Assembly: GCA_003062345.1 (NCBI GenBank)
Contig: PQCO01000217.1
Coordinates: 1 to 19,813, forward strand
DNA from: Sedimenticola_A endophacoides
Lineage (GTDB): Bacteria; Pseudomonadota; Gammaproteobacteria; Chromatiales; Chromatiaceae
Direction of reading: 5' to 3'
Length of the DNA: 19,813 nucleotides
Shown: in pieces, positions 1 through 8,135 of the stretch
How the letters are laid out: every line of letters begins with the position of its first letter
How positions within the stretch are numbered: the stretch's first letter is position 1
Notes under the pieces: generated by a model
The model's input: only the letters and a program-made list of their open reading frames with translations
Database searches by the model: none
Told to the model about the DNA's origin: nothing
Program-made: the position numbers and the translations under genes

Positions 1-85
1 TGTCGGATGCGCTATTTGTATGCCCTACGTCACTCCCTATCGGTCGTAACTGCGGCCATACAACCGCGCCTACGCCTATCGGGGA

Positions 86-120
86 CTAACCGCCTTCGCT
101 TCGCTCTCCATGGCGGTTAG
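86..120. repeat. 9-bp inverted repeat with 17-nt loop
   Basis: The arms CTAACCGCC (86-94) and GGCGGTTAG (112-120) are perfectly complementary, around a loop containing TTCGCTTCGCTC. The AAC and GTT near the outer ends recall integron attC sites, but the outer bases do not fit the attC core consensus (GTTRRRY) and there are no extrahelical bases. It is best described as a stable hairpin of unknown role. Confidence 0.55.
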
Positions 121-234
121 CGCCGGCCTGCCTAGTTCTCGGCTAATACCCTAGTCTGGTTGTACGGTATTTGTGGTCACCTAATGGTTTATGAAACATT
201 CGGGCTAGAGAGTGATACAAAATCCAAAGACATC

Positions 235-286
235 GTGTGAACAGGCTTCGGGTACTATGAGTTTCCCGCTACGGAATAGTTCACAC
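235..286. repeat. 8-bp inverted repeat GTGTGAAC / GTTCACAC
   Basis: GTGTGAAC (235-242) and GTTCACAC (279-286) are perfect inverted copies separated by 36 nt. Beside the left arm lies GGCTT, and just outside the right arm lies AAGCC, which could form a competing pairing. The role is unknown: a folded RNA or a transposon or phage end are both possible. Confidence 0.45.
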
Positions 287-596
287 AAAGCCGACTGATG
301 AGCGGCCTTTCATGGCCATGGCGGATCAGTGCGGGATCTGCGCTCACGCTACTGCGTGACCGCTACGGTGTGTGCGGGATGGCCCCATCGGTACGTGCCG
401 ACGAGTGACCGCTTAGGGGAGAGTGCGTCTCAACGATGCCCAATTCACCGTTTCGCCCGCCTCCCACCTCTTCCCAGCACGACCTCCCGGGCGTGGGTGA
501 GTGGATACCGGGTTACCTGGCCAAATAGCTCAAACAATGCTCGATTACCAAAATCGGTGACTGATGCGGGGAAGATCGACATGTGCAATAAAGATC

Positions 597-623
597 GCCC
601 CAGGCATAGGCCTGTGTAGGGGC
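597..623 (-). terminator. Possible terminator after tRNA-Arg
   Basis: Read on the minus strand, GCCCC and GGGGC arms enclose an inner CAGGC/GCCTG stem with a 4-nt loop, followed by GATCTTTATT. This is a two-part GC-rich hairpin with a moderately T-rich tail, about 85 nt beyond the 3' end of the tRNA. A second, weaker hairpin (657-684, arms CCACCT/AGGTGG and CACCT/AGGTG) lies between them. On the plus strand the same region is followed by TATAAT at 624-629, so a plus-strand promoter is also conceivable, though no good -35 precedes it. Confidence 0.35.
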
Positions 624-707
624 TATAATGAAACTTTCCGAACCCTGCCCTGCGAACCACCTCACCTCTCCAGGTGCCAGGTGGTATTTGCGGGTCCGTA
701 AGTAAAA

Positions 708-784
<77 letters not shown>

Positions 785-822
785 GTACTTTGGTCAGCCT
801 GTGCGGCATTGCAAGGGCGTGT

Positions 823-851
823 ATAGTAACGCGGGGCCGCCCGGTAGTCCA
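823..851 (-). promoter_or_regulatory. Candidate promoter for tRNA-Arg
   Basis: On the minus strand, TGGACT (851-846; 4 of 6 to the sigma-70 -35 box) and TACTAT (828-823; 4 of 6 to the -10 box) are 17 bp apart. They lie about 40 bp upstream of the mature tRNA 5' end, which would give a leader of roughly 30 nt. The stretch GCGGCCCCGCG in the spacer is GC-rich, as is common at stable-RNA promoters. Sequence match only. Confidence 0.35.
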
Positions 852-886
852 CGACCGGATGCAATCTTTTGAGCCACCCGCGCCGC

Positions 887-914
887 AAAAAAACCCGCCT
901 GCGGGCGGGTTTTT
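887..914 (-). terminator. Strong intrinsic terminator after ppk2
   Basis: CCCGCC (894-899), a TGCG loop and GGCGGG (904-909) form a GC-rich stem flanked by seven A on the left (887-893) and five T on the right (910-914). On the minus strand this is stem plus T7, 26 nt beyond the ppk2 stop codon. The symmetry means it should also stop plus-strand transcription, and it insulates the tRNA gene from the ppk2 transcript. Confidence 0.9.
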
Positions 915-939
915 GGGTACCAGAATCAGCCATTGCCAC

Positions 940-1800
940 TCATGGGTAAACATCCGGAATAAAGGTTTGATCGGTCAGTGGCGGCCGTACGTATCCCTCG
1001 CCCTCGTGCCGCTTGGGCAGCTCGATCGGCTCCGGCGTGAGATCCTTGTAGGGGATCATGCTCAACAGGTGGGCGATGCAGTTGAGCCGGGCATGCTTCT
1101 TGATATCGGACTTGACCACATACCAGGGGGCCTGCTTGATATCGGTGTGGGCGAACATGCGGTCCTTGGCCTTGGAGTACTCGACCCAGCGGGAGCGGGA
1201 TTCGAGGTCCATGGGGCTGAGCTTCCAGCGCTTGTGGGGCTCCTCTAGGCGACTCTGGAAGCGCCGCTCCTGCTCCTCGTCGGAGACCGAGAACCAGTAT
1301 TTGATCAGGATGATTCCGGAGCGCACCAGCATGCGTTCGAATTCAGGGCAGGAGCGCAGGAACTCGCTGTACTCCTCCTCGGTGCAGAAATTCATGACAC
1401 GCTCGACACCGGCACGGTTGTACCAGCTCCGATCGAGCAGCACCATCTCGCCGGCAGCCGGGAGATGCGGCACATAGCGCTGAAAATACCACTGGCTGGT
1501 CTCGCGCTCGGTGGGGGCGGGGAGCGCCACCACACGGCAGATACGGGGGTTGAGGTGCTGGGTGATGCGCTTGATCACGCCACCCTTGCCGGCGGCATCG
1601 CGCCCTTCGAAGATCACGACGACCTTAAGCCCCTTGTGCTTGATCCACTCCTGCAGTTTGACCAGTTCGAGCTGAAGCCGGAACAGCTCCTTCTCGTAGA
1701 CATCCTTGCGGATCTTCTTTCTGCCCTTCTTGATCTCGTCCACTGCCGACAGTTTCTTGCCGCCGTCTTTGCTCTTCTTGGCTGTCGCTTGCTTGGCCAC
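940..1800 (-). CDS. ppk2: Polyphosphate kinase 2 (class I PPK2)
   Basis: Cytoplasmic enzyme that transfers phosphate between inorganic polyphosphate and nucleotides. Single-domain class I members typically phosphorylate nucleoside diphosphates (ADP or GDP to the triphosphate). The 286 residues show the PPK2 P-loop EGRDAAGKG (65-73), the Walker B-type segment VLLDRSWYNR (120-129) and the lid region RFQSRLEEPHKRWKLSPMD (about 180-198). The first 35 residues are lysine-rich and probably disordered. The start is GTG at 1800, chosen because GGAG lies 7 nt upstream. A TACAAT box (minus strand, 1909-1904) may be a -10 element about 100 nt upstream, and a small hairpin GCGCC/GGCGC (1833-1846) lies in the leader. 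The gene ends the minus-strand run and is followed by a strong terminator. The family is clear; the nucleotide preference is inferred from domain number only. Confidence 0.95.
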   Translation of the reverse strand: MAKQATAKKSKDGGKKLSAVDEIKKGRKKIRKDVYEKELFRLQLELVKLQEWIKHKGLKVVVIFEGRDAAGKGGVIKRITQHLNPRICRVVALPAPTERETSQWYFQRYVPHLPAAGEMVLLDRSWYNRAGVERVMNFCTEEEYSEFLRSCPEFERMLVRSGIILIKYWFSVSDEEQERRFQSRLEEPHKRWKLSPMDLESRSRWVEYSKAKDRMFAHTDIKQAPWYVVKSDIKKHARLNCIAHLLSMIPYKDLTPEPIELPKRHEGEGYVRPPLTDQTFIPDVYP

Positions 1801-1940
1801 GTCTCTTCTCCGCTGTTGCTTGTCGCCCGTGGGCGCCGTCAGGCGCGATGCACGGTCTGGATTGTCTCTACCTTCAGGATGCTATCTCCTAACGATCCGG
1901 CACATTGTACTGCAAGCGGGGAGGGAAATGTAGGACCGGT

Positions 1941-1964
1941 GGCGCAACGGAACCACCGTTGCCC
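1941..1964 (-). terminator. Possible terminator after the 593-aa gene
   Basis: GCAACGG (1944-1950) and CCGTTGC (1956-1962) pair around AACCA, and the stem is extended by GG/CC past a one-base bulge. It starts about 14 nt beyond the stop codon of the unknown gene. On the minus strand only a short, broken T tract follows (ACATTTCCC), so termination may be partial, leaving read-through into ppk2 possible. Confidence 0.4.
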
Positions 1965-1977
1965 GGCGGGGGGCGGC

Positions 1978-3759
1978 TCAGGATGCGAAAACGCGCGAAA
2001 ACCAGGGCTTGGAGGAGGAATCCCCCTTGCCGGGCTTGCGCTTCACGCGCCGGTGCTTGTTTCTGACCAGCATGCCCCTCATGCACTGGTTGCAGATGTC
2101 GTTGTACAACTCCTGGGACTCCTTGTGCAGGGCAGCCTGATCCTTGATGAAGTAGTCGTTGGCCACCTCGGTGAAGGCGTCGGCGATGTGCTGAAACCCC
2201 TTGAAGGTGTCGGCGATCAGGTACTGCGTCTTCTCATCCTTAATGAAGCCCAGCTCGTCGATCATCGCCTGGAAGGTCTTGCGGTTCCCCTGGGTGGGGT
2301 GTATCAACCCCAACAGCTTGATCTTCAAAGCCTCGTGGAACAGATGGATACGATCAACCACATCCTCCGTGGAGGCGGCCAGGAGGGTGTTGACCATGCG
2401 CTTGAGCTGGGTGATGTTCTGCACCAGGTGGTAGGTGGTGAGGTTGGAGATGAGCTGGCGCATCACCAGGAAATTGATCTCCTTGTCTGTCTGCTCCACC
2501 AGGTCGGAGTTGGAGAAGAGGATGGCGTAGATGCGGATCCAGTCGGTGAGCTGCTTGGGGGTAATCTCCGCCGAAACGCCGAATGCGGAGCGCTCCAGGT
2601 CAAGCATGTTGGCCGAGTGGGCCAACTCCATTTTCCAACCCGGCGTGGGGAAGATGTCCTGCAGAAAACAGACCTTCTCCGCCGCCAGCTCGATGCGTTT
2701 ATCCTGCTCGTCGCTGATATTCTCCTCGCTCTGAATCCGGGCCAGGTACTCCTTGGTGTAGAGCAGTTCGGTCTCGATCACCCGGTAGCGCACCATCATC
2801 AGGTCTTCGGCGCTCTGGTACTCTTCGACGAAGGTCTCTGAGAGGCGCTTCATGAGTGCCTTGTGGTCGGAGCCGATCTGCTCCAGCGTCTCCACCAGGA
2901 TCGGCCGGGCCTCGGTAGCCACCGCCACCGGGCTGCGGTAGTTCAGGAATCTTCTCACGGCGCCCCAGTAGAGCTTAAACTCCTCTTCGGTAAGGAGCTG
3001 CCCCTCCTTGATAAAGCCGAACAACCGCTTGACGGCGACATGGAAGGCAGCCATCTGTAGGAAAGTCGGCTCAGTCCCCTGCTCAAGACAGCGCTGAAAG
3101 AAGACAAAGGCGAGGGTCTGGTCGCTGTCGGCAAGAAAAGCCATCTTGACCTTGCTGTTGACCCCGCCGAGCTCCACGACCCGGCCCACCAGGGACTTGA
3201 GTCTCTCGTCGTGTTGCGGCAGCTCCTTGAGATGCTGAAAGAGCTTGCTGAGGCTCTTACTGAGCATGATACAGCGCTCGCGGGGAAAGTGGCTGCAGTT
3301 TTCAAGGGCGTCACTCAACGCATCACGGCAGACATCGAGGCGCATCAACTCCTGCTTATACTGCTCCACCATGGTCTCGGTCAGGCGCTTGCCACCTCCG
3401 TCAACCACACCCTCCCGGGCCCGCAGCACGAATTCTCCCGGCATCTGAGTCTCCAGATAGGCCTCGGAGACAGCGCTGTTGAAGTGCAGTTTCAGATACT
3501 CTGCAATATCGTAAAAGTTGTTGCCTGGCATCAGGGCCGAGGCTTCGGGACCGGCCTGCTCCAACTCCCGTACCAAGGCGTTGACGACCGCCGTGACATC
3601 GGTGGTTCCGGGGGTGATCTTCTGCTGCTGCACCAACTTCCGGTAGTAGCGCTTGAAATCGGGCTCTTTCTTGAAATCGCTCAGGGCCTTGAGAAAGCCA
3701 GCGACGTTATAATCGCTGTAGCAACTCCTGATCGCCTTTTGGAACTCTTTCAGACCCAT
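1978..3759 (-). CDS. Large helical cytoplasmic protein, unknown
   Basis: I do not recognise this 593-residue protein. It has no signal peptide or membrane segment. It reads as almost continuous amphipathic helices rich in Leu, Glu, Lys and Phe, with no glycine-rich nucleotide-binding loop and no obvious catalytic signature. The C-terminus is strongly basic (NKHRRVKRKPGKGD) and serine-rich, which would suit nucleic-acid, polyphosphate or membrane contact. The frame opens further upstream to a TTG at 3840, but the ATG at 3759 (MGLKEFQKAIRSCY) begins the structured part and is the better start; a GGGA lies close upstream. The hairpin GCCCCT/AGGGGC (3781-3794) would lie in the leader. It sits between an exporter gene (129 bp upstream) and ppk2 (177 bp downstream) on the same strand. 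A scaffold or regulatory role is a guess. Confidence 0.85.
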   Translation of the reverse strand: MGLKEFQKAIRSCYSDYNVAGFLKALSDFKKEPDFKRYYRKLVQQQKITPGTTDVTAVVNALVRELEQAGPEASALMPGNNFYDIAEYLKLHFNSAVSEAYLETQMPGEFVLRAREGVVDGGGKRLTETMVEQYKQELMRLDVCRDALSDALENCSHFPRERCIMLSKSLSKLFQHLKELPQHDERLKSLVGRVVELGGVNSKVKMAFLADSDQTLAFVFFQRCLEQGTEPTFLQMAAFHVAVKRLFGFIKEGQLLTEEEFKLYWGAVRRFLNYRSPVAVATEARPILVETLEQIGSDHKALMKRLSETFVEEYQSAEDLMMVRYRVIETELLYTKEYLARIQSEENISDEQDKRIELAAEKVCFLQDIFPTPGWKMELAHSANMLDLERSAFGVSAEITPKQLTDWIRIYAILFSNSDLVEQTDKEINFLVMRQLISNLTTYHLVQNITQLKRMVNTLLAASTEDVVDRIHLFHEALKIKLLGLIHPTQGNRKTFQAMIDELGFIKDEKTQYLIADTFKGFQHIADAFTEVANDYFIKDQAALHKESQELYNDICNQCMRGMLVRNKHRRVKRKPGKGDSSSKPWFSRVFAS

Positions 3760-3888
3760 TCCCGGAACCTGTTCTCGACAGCCCCTGGAGGGGCCGACAT
3801 TCGTAGAGGGAATTTTGATGATAGCAGGATCAACGGGCAAATCCTATACGCCCCGCACAGTTCTACAATCCGGGACACTCCCGCCGCA

Positions 3889-6393
3889 TCACCCGCCCCG
3901 CCCGAACGGCCGGAACCGCACCAGCAGCAGCGGCAGCAGGGTCAGATTGGCCACCAGGGCCACGATCATGGCGAAACCGGTGAGCAGCCCGAAGTGGATA
4001 CTGGGAATAAAATTCGACAAGACCAGAATAGAGAAGCCCAGGGTGACGGTGATCGATGTGTAGTAGATGGCGCGTCCCACGCTGGCGTGGCTGCGCCTGA
4101 CCGCCGTCCAGTAGTCGCTGTCACGCCCGATCTCGTCGCGCATCCGGTGGATGTAGTGGATGGTGTTATCGACGCCGATGCCGATGGTGATGGCGGCGAT
4201 GGTGATAGTCATGATATCCAGCGGTATCCCCAGCCAGCCCATCAGCCCCAGGATCAGGCCCGCCGCGACCACCGTCGGCACGATGCCGATCAGCGCCAGC
4301 GACAGGGACCGAAAGAGCAGAAACAGCATCAGCGAGATCGCCAGAAAGACCACCACCAGGGTCAGGATCTGGGAACCGAACAGGCTCTGCAGCACATTGT
4401 TGTAGAGCACCAGCATGCCCGAGAGCTTCACCTGCTCCGGCTCCAGCCCCAGCTCATCGACCAGATCGGCACGGATCTTTTTCAGCAGCGCATCGCGCTG
4501 CAGATTGACGTCGGAGTCGATCACCCGGATGCTGAAGCGCACCTGATTTCCGTCGGCTGCCAGGTAGGGATCGAACAGGCTCGCCTTCACCTCCTGCGGC
4601 AGGCGTTTGTGCATCACCGCCAGGGTGAGGTTGTCCAGGGGCTGGTCCTGATTGAGCCTGGTGAGCATGCGCATGGTGGTCGCCAGCGACAGCACCTTGC
4701 CGGTCTCGGGAAGCTGATCCAGATAGTTGTGCACCCGGCCCACCGTCTCCAGCTCGAACACGTTGAACCAGTAACTGTCGCCGCTGAGCCCCGACTCCTG
4801 CTCATCGCCGAAGGGCGGCGCGCCACCCCCCTGCTGCTCGGCGTAGCGTGCCTCCTCGCGCAGATAATCGAGGAAGTCCTTATTGGGCTCCAGCACCACA
4901 TCCAGGGGGGTGGTCCCACCCAGCTGCCGGTCGATCAGGAGCATCCCCTTGGATATCTCGGTGGACTCCTTGAAGTAGTCGATGAAACGGTTCTCCACGG
5001 AGAGGCGGGTGATGCCCGCCACGCCCAGCGCCAGCAGCAGTCCGTACAGCAGCAGGGTGCCGGTGGAGTGACGCTGGATGAGGCTGGCCAGGGAGTGGGT
5101 GATGGCGGCGGTCGGATCGTGACGGCGCAGCACCGCCTCGCCGGGACGCAGCCGCGAGAGAATCATCGGAAACAGCAGAAAGGCCATCATGAAGGCCAGG
5201 GCCACCCCCACCACCATCATCCAGCCGAAGTCGATCACCGGGCGGATGTCGCTCACCACGAACGACCCGAAGGCGACCATGGTGGTCAGTGACGTGTAGA
5301 CGCTGGGGGCGAACTTGGTACGCATGGTGTCGGCCAGCATCCGCCGCTGATCAGGGGCGTCGCTCTCGGCGTGATACTCCTGATGGCGCACGATCAGGTG
5401 CACCGTCAGCGACAGGGTGATCACCAGCAGCAGGGAGATGAAATTGGAGGAGACCACCGTCACCCGCCAATCCATCAGGCCGATGAAACCCACCATGGCG
5501 ATGACCACCGCGGCGCATACCAACATCGGCACCAGGATCCAGCGCGGCTGCTTGAAAAAGAAGGCCAGCAGCAGGATCAGCAGCAGCCCGACCCCAGCCC
5601 CGAAGACCTGGATATCGCGATCCACGAAATCGACCATGTCGGCACTGATCATGGGCACCCCGCCGAGATGGATCTCAGCCGCTCCCCGGTGACCGTCGAG
5701 GATGGCCCGCACCCGGGCGATGTCCTCCTGCATCTGGGCCTGCAGGCGGGTGTTGTGTTCACGGAACTCCCGCGACACGCGCTCCAGCTCGGCCGCCTCG
5801 TCCCCCTCCAGGGGCCGCCTCAGTTCAAGCTCGCGCAGCCGCTCGCGCGCCTCCAGCAGGCTGATGTAACGCTCGTCGCGTTTCAGATCCACCTTCAGCG
5901 CGGTGGTGGTGCCATCACGGCTCAGCAGCAGTTCACTGTAGAGCGGACTGGTGCGCAGCTCGTTGCGCGCCATCTCGCGGTCCACGTTGCCCGCCTCCAG
6001 GGTCCGCAGCTCCTGGCTCAGATCGGAAAAGGTGATGGGGGGGCTTTCGATCAGCGGCACGTCGAGCAGCGAAGTGACCGCCTTGACCCGCTCCAGGGCG
6101 GCCAGCTCGTCGCGCAACGCCTTCAGATCGGCCAGCACCGCGTCGGAGAAGAGATCCTCCCTGGGGGTGTAGGTGACGAACAGGAAATCGTCGGAGCCGT
6201 AGCGCGCCCGGACCCCCCGGTAGTAGCGCAGGTCCTGATCCCCCTCCAGCACCAGGGAGTCGGCCGAGGCGTCGAGCTTGAAGTCGCGCGCGAGGTAGAG
6301 GGAGGCCCCGATAAACAGGGCCATCAGCAGCCACAACAGCAGGCCGTTCTCAATGGTCAAACGGCGATAGAGATCGTTGATAAAGGCAATCAT
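3889..6393 (-). CDS. RND-superfamily (MMPL-type) exporter
   Basis: Inner-membrane transporter of the RND/MMPL type, 834 residues, with two similar halves. Each half has one N-terminal membrane helix, a large periplasmic loop and a bundle of five helices. The first helix lies at about residues 16-35. The first bundle follows FVDRDIQVFGAGVGLLL and the second follows FGSQILTLVVVF. The second half carries GIGVDNTIHYIHR, a conserved segment of the predicted-exporter group, where acidic residues take part in proton relay. Substrates in this group are usually hydrophobic (lipids, hopanoids, pigments), but nothing here fixes the substrate. The ATG at 6393 (MIAFINDLYRR) is preferred to an in-frame GTG at 6438, because it places the first membrane helix normally and AAGGA lies upstream. 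No membrane-fusion or outer-membrane partner is adjacent, which fits MMPL-type proteins that work without a tripartite pump. Confidence 0.92.
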   Translation of the reverse strand: MIAFINDLYRRLTIENGLLLWLLMALFIGASLYLARDFKLDASADSLVLEGDQDLRYYRGVRARYGSDDFLFVTYTPREDLFSDAVLADLKALRDELAALERVKAVTSLLDVPLIESPPITFSDLSQELRTLEAGNVDREMARNELRTSPLYSELLLSRDGTTTALKVDLKRDERYISLLEARERLRELELRRPLEGDEAAELERVSREFREHNTRLQAQMQEDIARVRAILDGHRGAAEIHLGGVPMISADMVDFVDRDIQVFGAGVGLLLILLLAFFFKQPRWILVPMLVCAAVVIAMVGFIGLMDWRVTVVSSNFISLLLVITLSLTVHLIVRHQEYHAESDAPDQRRMLADTMRTKFAPSVYTSLTTMVAFGSFVVSDIRPVIDFGWMMVVGVALAFMMAFLLFPMILSRLRPGEAVLRRHDPTAAITHSLASLIQRHSTGTLLLYGLLLALGVAGITRLSVENRFIDYFKESTEISKGMLLIDRQLGGTTPLDVVLEPNKDFLDYLREEARYAEQQGGGAPPFGDEQESGLSGDSYWFNVFELETVGRVHNYLDQLPETGKVLSLATTMRMLTRLNQDQPLDNLTLAVMHKRLPQEVKASLFDPYLAADGNQVRFSIRVIDSDVNLQRDALLKKIRADLVDELGLEPEQVKLSGMLVLYNNVLQSLFGSQILTLVVVFLAISLMLFLLFRSLSLALIGIVPTVVAAGLILGLMGWLGIPLDIMTITIAAITIGIGVDNTIHYIHRMRDEIGRDSDYWTAVRRSHASVGRAIYYTSITVTLGFSILVLSNFIPSIHFGLLTGFAMIVALVANLTLLPLLLVRFRPFGRGG

Positions 6394-6512
6394 GACGCCA
6401 ACGCTTCCTTGGTCCGGGCAAAGGCGTAAAACTAGCACGGCCCGAAAAACAAGTCACCTGCGCGCGCGGGATAGCACGCCCGGCGCATCCCCGTTCCCGA
6501 TGGGGGAAAGGG

Positions 6513-7958
6513 CTACAGCTCGGGCGAGCGCAGTACCAGCATCTTTTCGATCTGCATGTCGCGAAAGGTGTGCCCGATGCCCCCCACCCCGAGACCCGAG
6601 TGGCGCAACCCGGCGAAGGGCATCCAATCCACCCGAAAGGCGGTGAAATCATTCACCATCACCGCCGAGGCGTCGAGCCGCCGGTAAGCCCGGAGCGCCC
6701 GATCCACATGCTTGGTGAACACCGCCGCCTGAAACGCGTAGGGCAGCGCGTTGGCCCGCTCGATCGCCTGCTCCGCCCGCTCGAATGGATATACGCAGAC
6801 CACCGGGCCAAACACCTCACGGGTGCTGACCCGGGCCTCCTCCGGGGGGTTGAACAGCACCGTGGGGGCATAGCAGGTCTCGCCCACCGGATGCCCCCCG
6901 CACAACAGCTCGGCGCCGCCGGCCACCGCCTCGCCGACCCACTGGTGCACGCGAGCCACCTCCCCGGGACGAATCAGGGGCCCCACCGCCGTGGCCTCGG
7001 AGGTGGGATCCCCCACCCGCATGCGTCCGGCCTCGCGGCACAGTCCCTGGGCCAGATCGCGGGCGATCCGCGCGTGGGCGAAGATGCGCTGAACCGACAC
7101 ACACACCTGCCCGCCATGGTAGAAGCCGCCCTTGGCCATCAGGGGGATGGCGTCGTCCAGATCCGCGTCGGCCTCGACGATCACCGGCGCCACGCCGCCA
7201 TGCTCCAGGGCGCAGCGAGCGCCCGGGGCGAGCCGTGAACGCAGTTGCCAGCCCACCTCCGCCGAGCCGATAAAAGAGAGAAACCCGACCCGCCGATCGC
7301 CGGCCAGACGTGCCGCGGTCTCGTTGTCGCGGGTCACCAGGGCCTGGGCCCAGGCCAGCGGCAGCCCCGCCTGATGCAGGATCTGCACAAAGCGCATGCA
7401 CGAGAGGGGGGCGTCCGGCGCCGGCTTGACAATGGCCGGGCAGCCGGCCGCCACCGCCGGACCAAGCTGATGGACGATCAGATTCAGGGGGTGATTGAAC
7501 GCGGAGAGCGCCACCACCACCCCGATCGGTTCGCGCCGGGTGAAGGCGAGACGACCCACCGAGGCCTCGGTCAGCCCCATCGGGATCTCGTCCCCCGCCC
7601 CGGTGCGCAACGCCTCGATGCAGAGCCGCACCCCGTCGATGGCCCGCGCCACCTCCACCCGTGAATCGATCAGCGGCTTGCCCCCCTCCCGGGCCGCCTC
7701 CAGGGCCAGCTCCTCGGCGCGCTCGCGCATGATGTCGCGGGCCCGCTCCAGGATCTCCACCCGCCGCCAGGGCGCCAGCCAGCGATCCCGGTCCCGGAAC
7801 AGGGCGTCGGCGGCGCGAAGCGCCACCTCCACCCCGGCCTCGTCCACCAGATCGACACTGGCGATGGGCGACTGATCGAACGGCGAAACCACATCCAGCC
7901 GCCCGACCGGCCGCACCTCACCGGCGATGAGGTGGGGAAAATGCGCGCTTGCACTCAT
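6513..7958 (-). CDS. NAD(P)-dependent aldehyde dehydrogenase
   Basis: Oxidises an aldehyde to a carboxylate, or to an acyl product, with NAD(P)+. The 481 residues cover the complete ALDH fold. Visible landmarks are FNHPLN with the oxyanion Asn155, the cofactor lysine in VKPAP (Lys178), the Rossmann turn FIGSAEVG (229-236), the general base Glu252 in LEHGG, and the nucleophile Cys286 in GGQVCVSVQR. LEHGG replaces the usual LELGG. The FNHPLN form is shared with lactaldehyde, phosphonoacetaldehyde and non-phosphorylating glyceraldehyde-3-phosphate dehydrogenases, so a small polar aldehyde is plausible, but the substrate is not determined. ATGs at 7964 and 7958 compete; 7958 (MSASAHFPHL) is chosen because AGGAG lies 7 nt upstream, whereas it is only 1 nt from the other. 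The frame also stays open to 8081. A tandem repeat overlaps the ribosome binding region (7969-7990). Confidence 0.95.
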   Translation of the reverse strand: MSASAHFPHLIAGEVRPVGRLDVVSPFDQSPIASVDLVDEAGVEVALRAADALFRDRDRWLAPWRRVEILERARDIMRERAEELALEAAREGGKPLIDSRVEVARAIDGVRLCIEALRTGAGDEIPMGLTEASVGRLAFTRREPIGVVVALSAFNHPLNLIVHQLGPAVAAGCPAIVKPAPDAPLSCMRFVQILHQAGLPLAWAQALVTRDNETAARLAGDRRVGFLSFIGSAEVGWQLRSRLAPGARCALEHGGVAPVIVEADADLDDAIPLMAKGGFYHGGQVCVSVQRIFAHARIARDLAQGLCREAGRMRVGDPTSEATAVGPLIRPGEVARVHQWVGEAVAGGAELLCGGHPVGETCYAPTVLFNPPEEARVSTREVFGPVVCVYPFERAEQAIERANALPYAFQAAVFTKHVDRALRAYRRLDASAVMVNDFTAFRVDWMPFAGLRHSGLGVGGIGHTFRDMQIEKMLVLRSPEL

Positions 7959-7968
7959 CGGCATGCTC

Positions 7969-7990
7969 CTGTTGTTTGCCTGTTGTTTGC
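7969..7990 (-). repeat. Tandem 11-bp repeat at the ALDH ribosome site
   Basis: On the minus strand the unit GCAAACAACAG occurs twice in direct succession, and the second copy runs into the Shine-Dalgarno AGGAG of the aldehyde dehydrogenase. It creates A-R-N triplets (AAC AAC AGG AGC), the pattern bound by the distal face of Hfq, sometimes with Crc, in other gammaproteobacteria. The repeat itself is certain; the regulatory reading is inference. Confidence 0.7.
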
Positions 7991-8135
7991 CACCGGCCGC
8001 CACCCGTGGATTGATTGCATGGAGTCCATGGCCGCCGCCCGGCCCACAGATGAGGGACCATCGCGGTCGCGGGCGTGCCATGGCGCAGTGAACGATTTTG
8101 ACCCATCCGCCGGCAAAAACCCAGGCGTGGACGCG

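Larger units (their letters stand above)
1..707. other. Gene-free region beside tRNA-Arg
   Basis: I see no convincing protein gene here. The longest open frames (under 100 codons) lack a good ribosome binding site and resemble no family I know. The stretch is visibly less GC-rich than the coding DNA that follows, especially around 140-300, and it carries several inverted repeats (86-120, 235-286, 344-359, 597-623, 657-684) and the palindrome CATGGCCATG at 311-320. It faces the 3' end of the tRNA-Arg gene, the side where integrative elements usually insert, but I found no repeat of the tRNA 3' end in it. It could hold a structured RNA or the relic of a mobile element; neither is shown. Confidence 0.5.

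Noticed and set aside
329..660. Overlapping open frames of 96 codons (plus) and 71 codons (minus)
   Set aside because: They overlap each other on opposite strands, lack good ribosome sites and show no recognisable domain; Arg/Pro/Ser-rich composition suggests non-coding sequence read by chance.
1465..2841. Long plus-strand open frame of 458 codons opposite ppk2 and the unknown gene
   Set aside because: It is the antisense of two genes with clear protein-like sequence; high-GC DNA commonly keeps the complementary frame open, and its His/Gln/Val/Gly-rich product has no domain.
3211..5292. Plus-strand open frame of 693 codons opposite the exporter
   Set aside because: His/Gln/Asp-rich shadow of the RND gene; it spans two minus-strand genes and an intergenic gap without regard to their boundaries.
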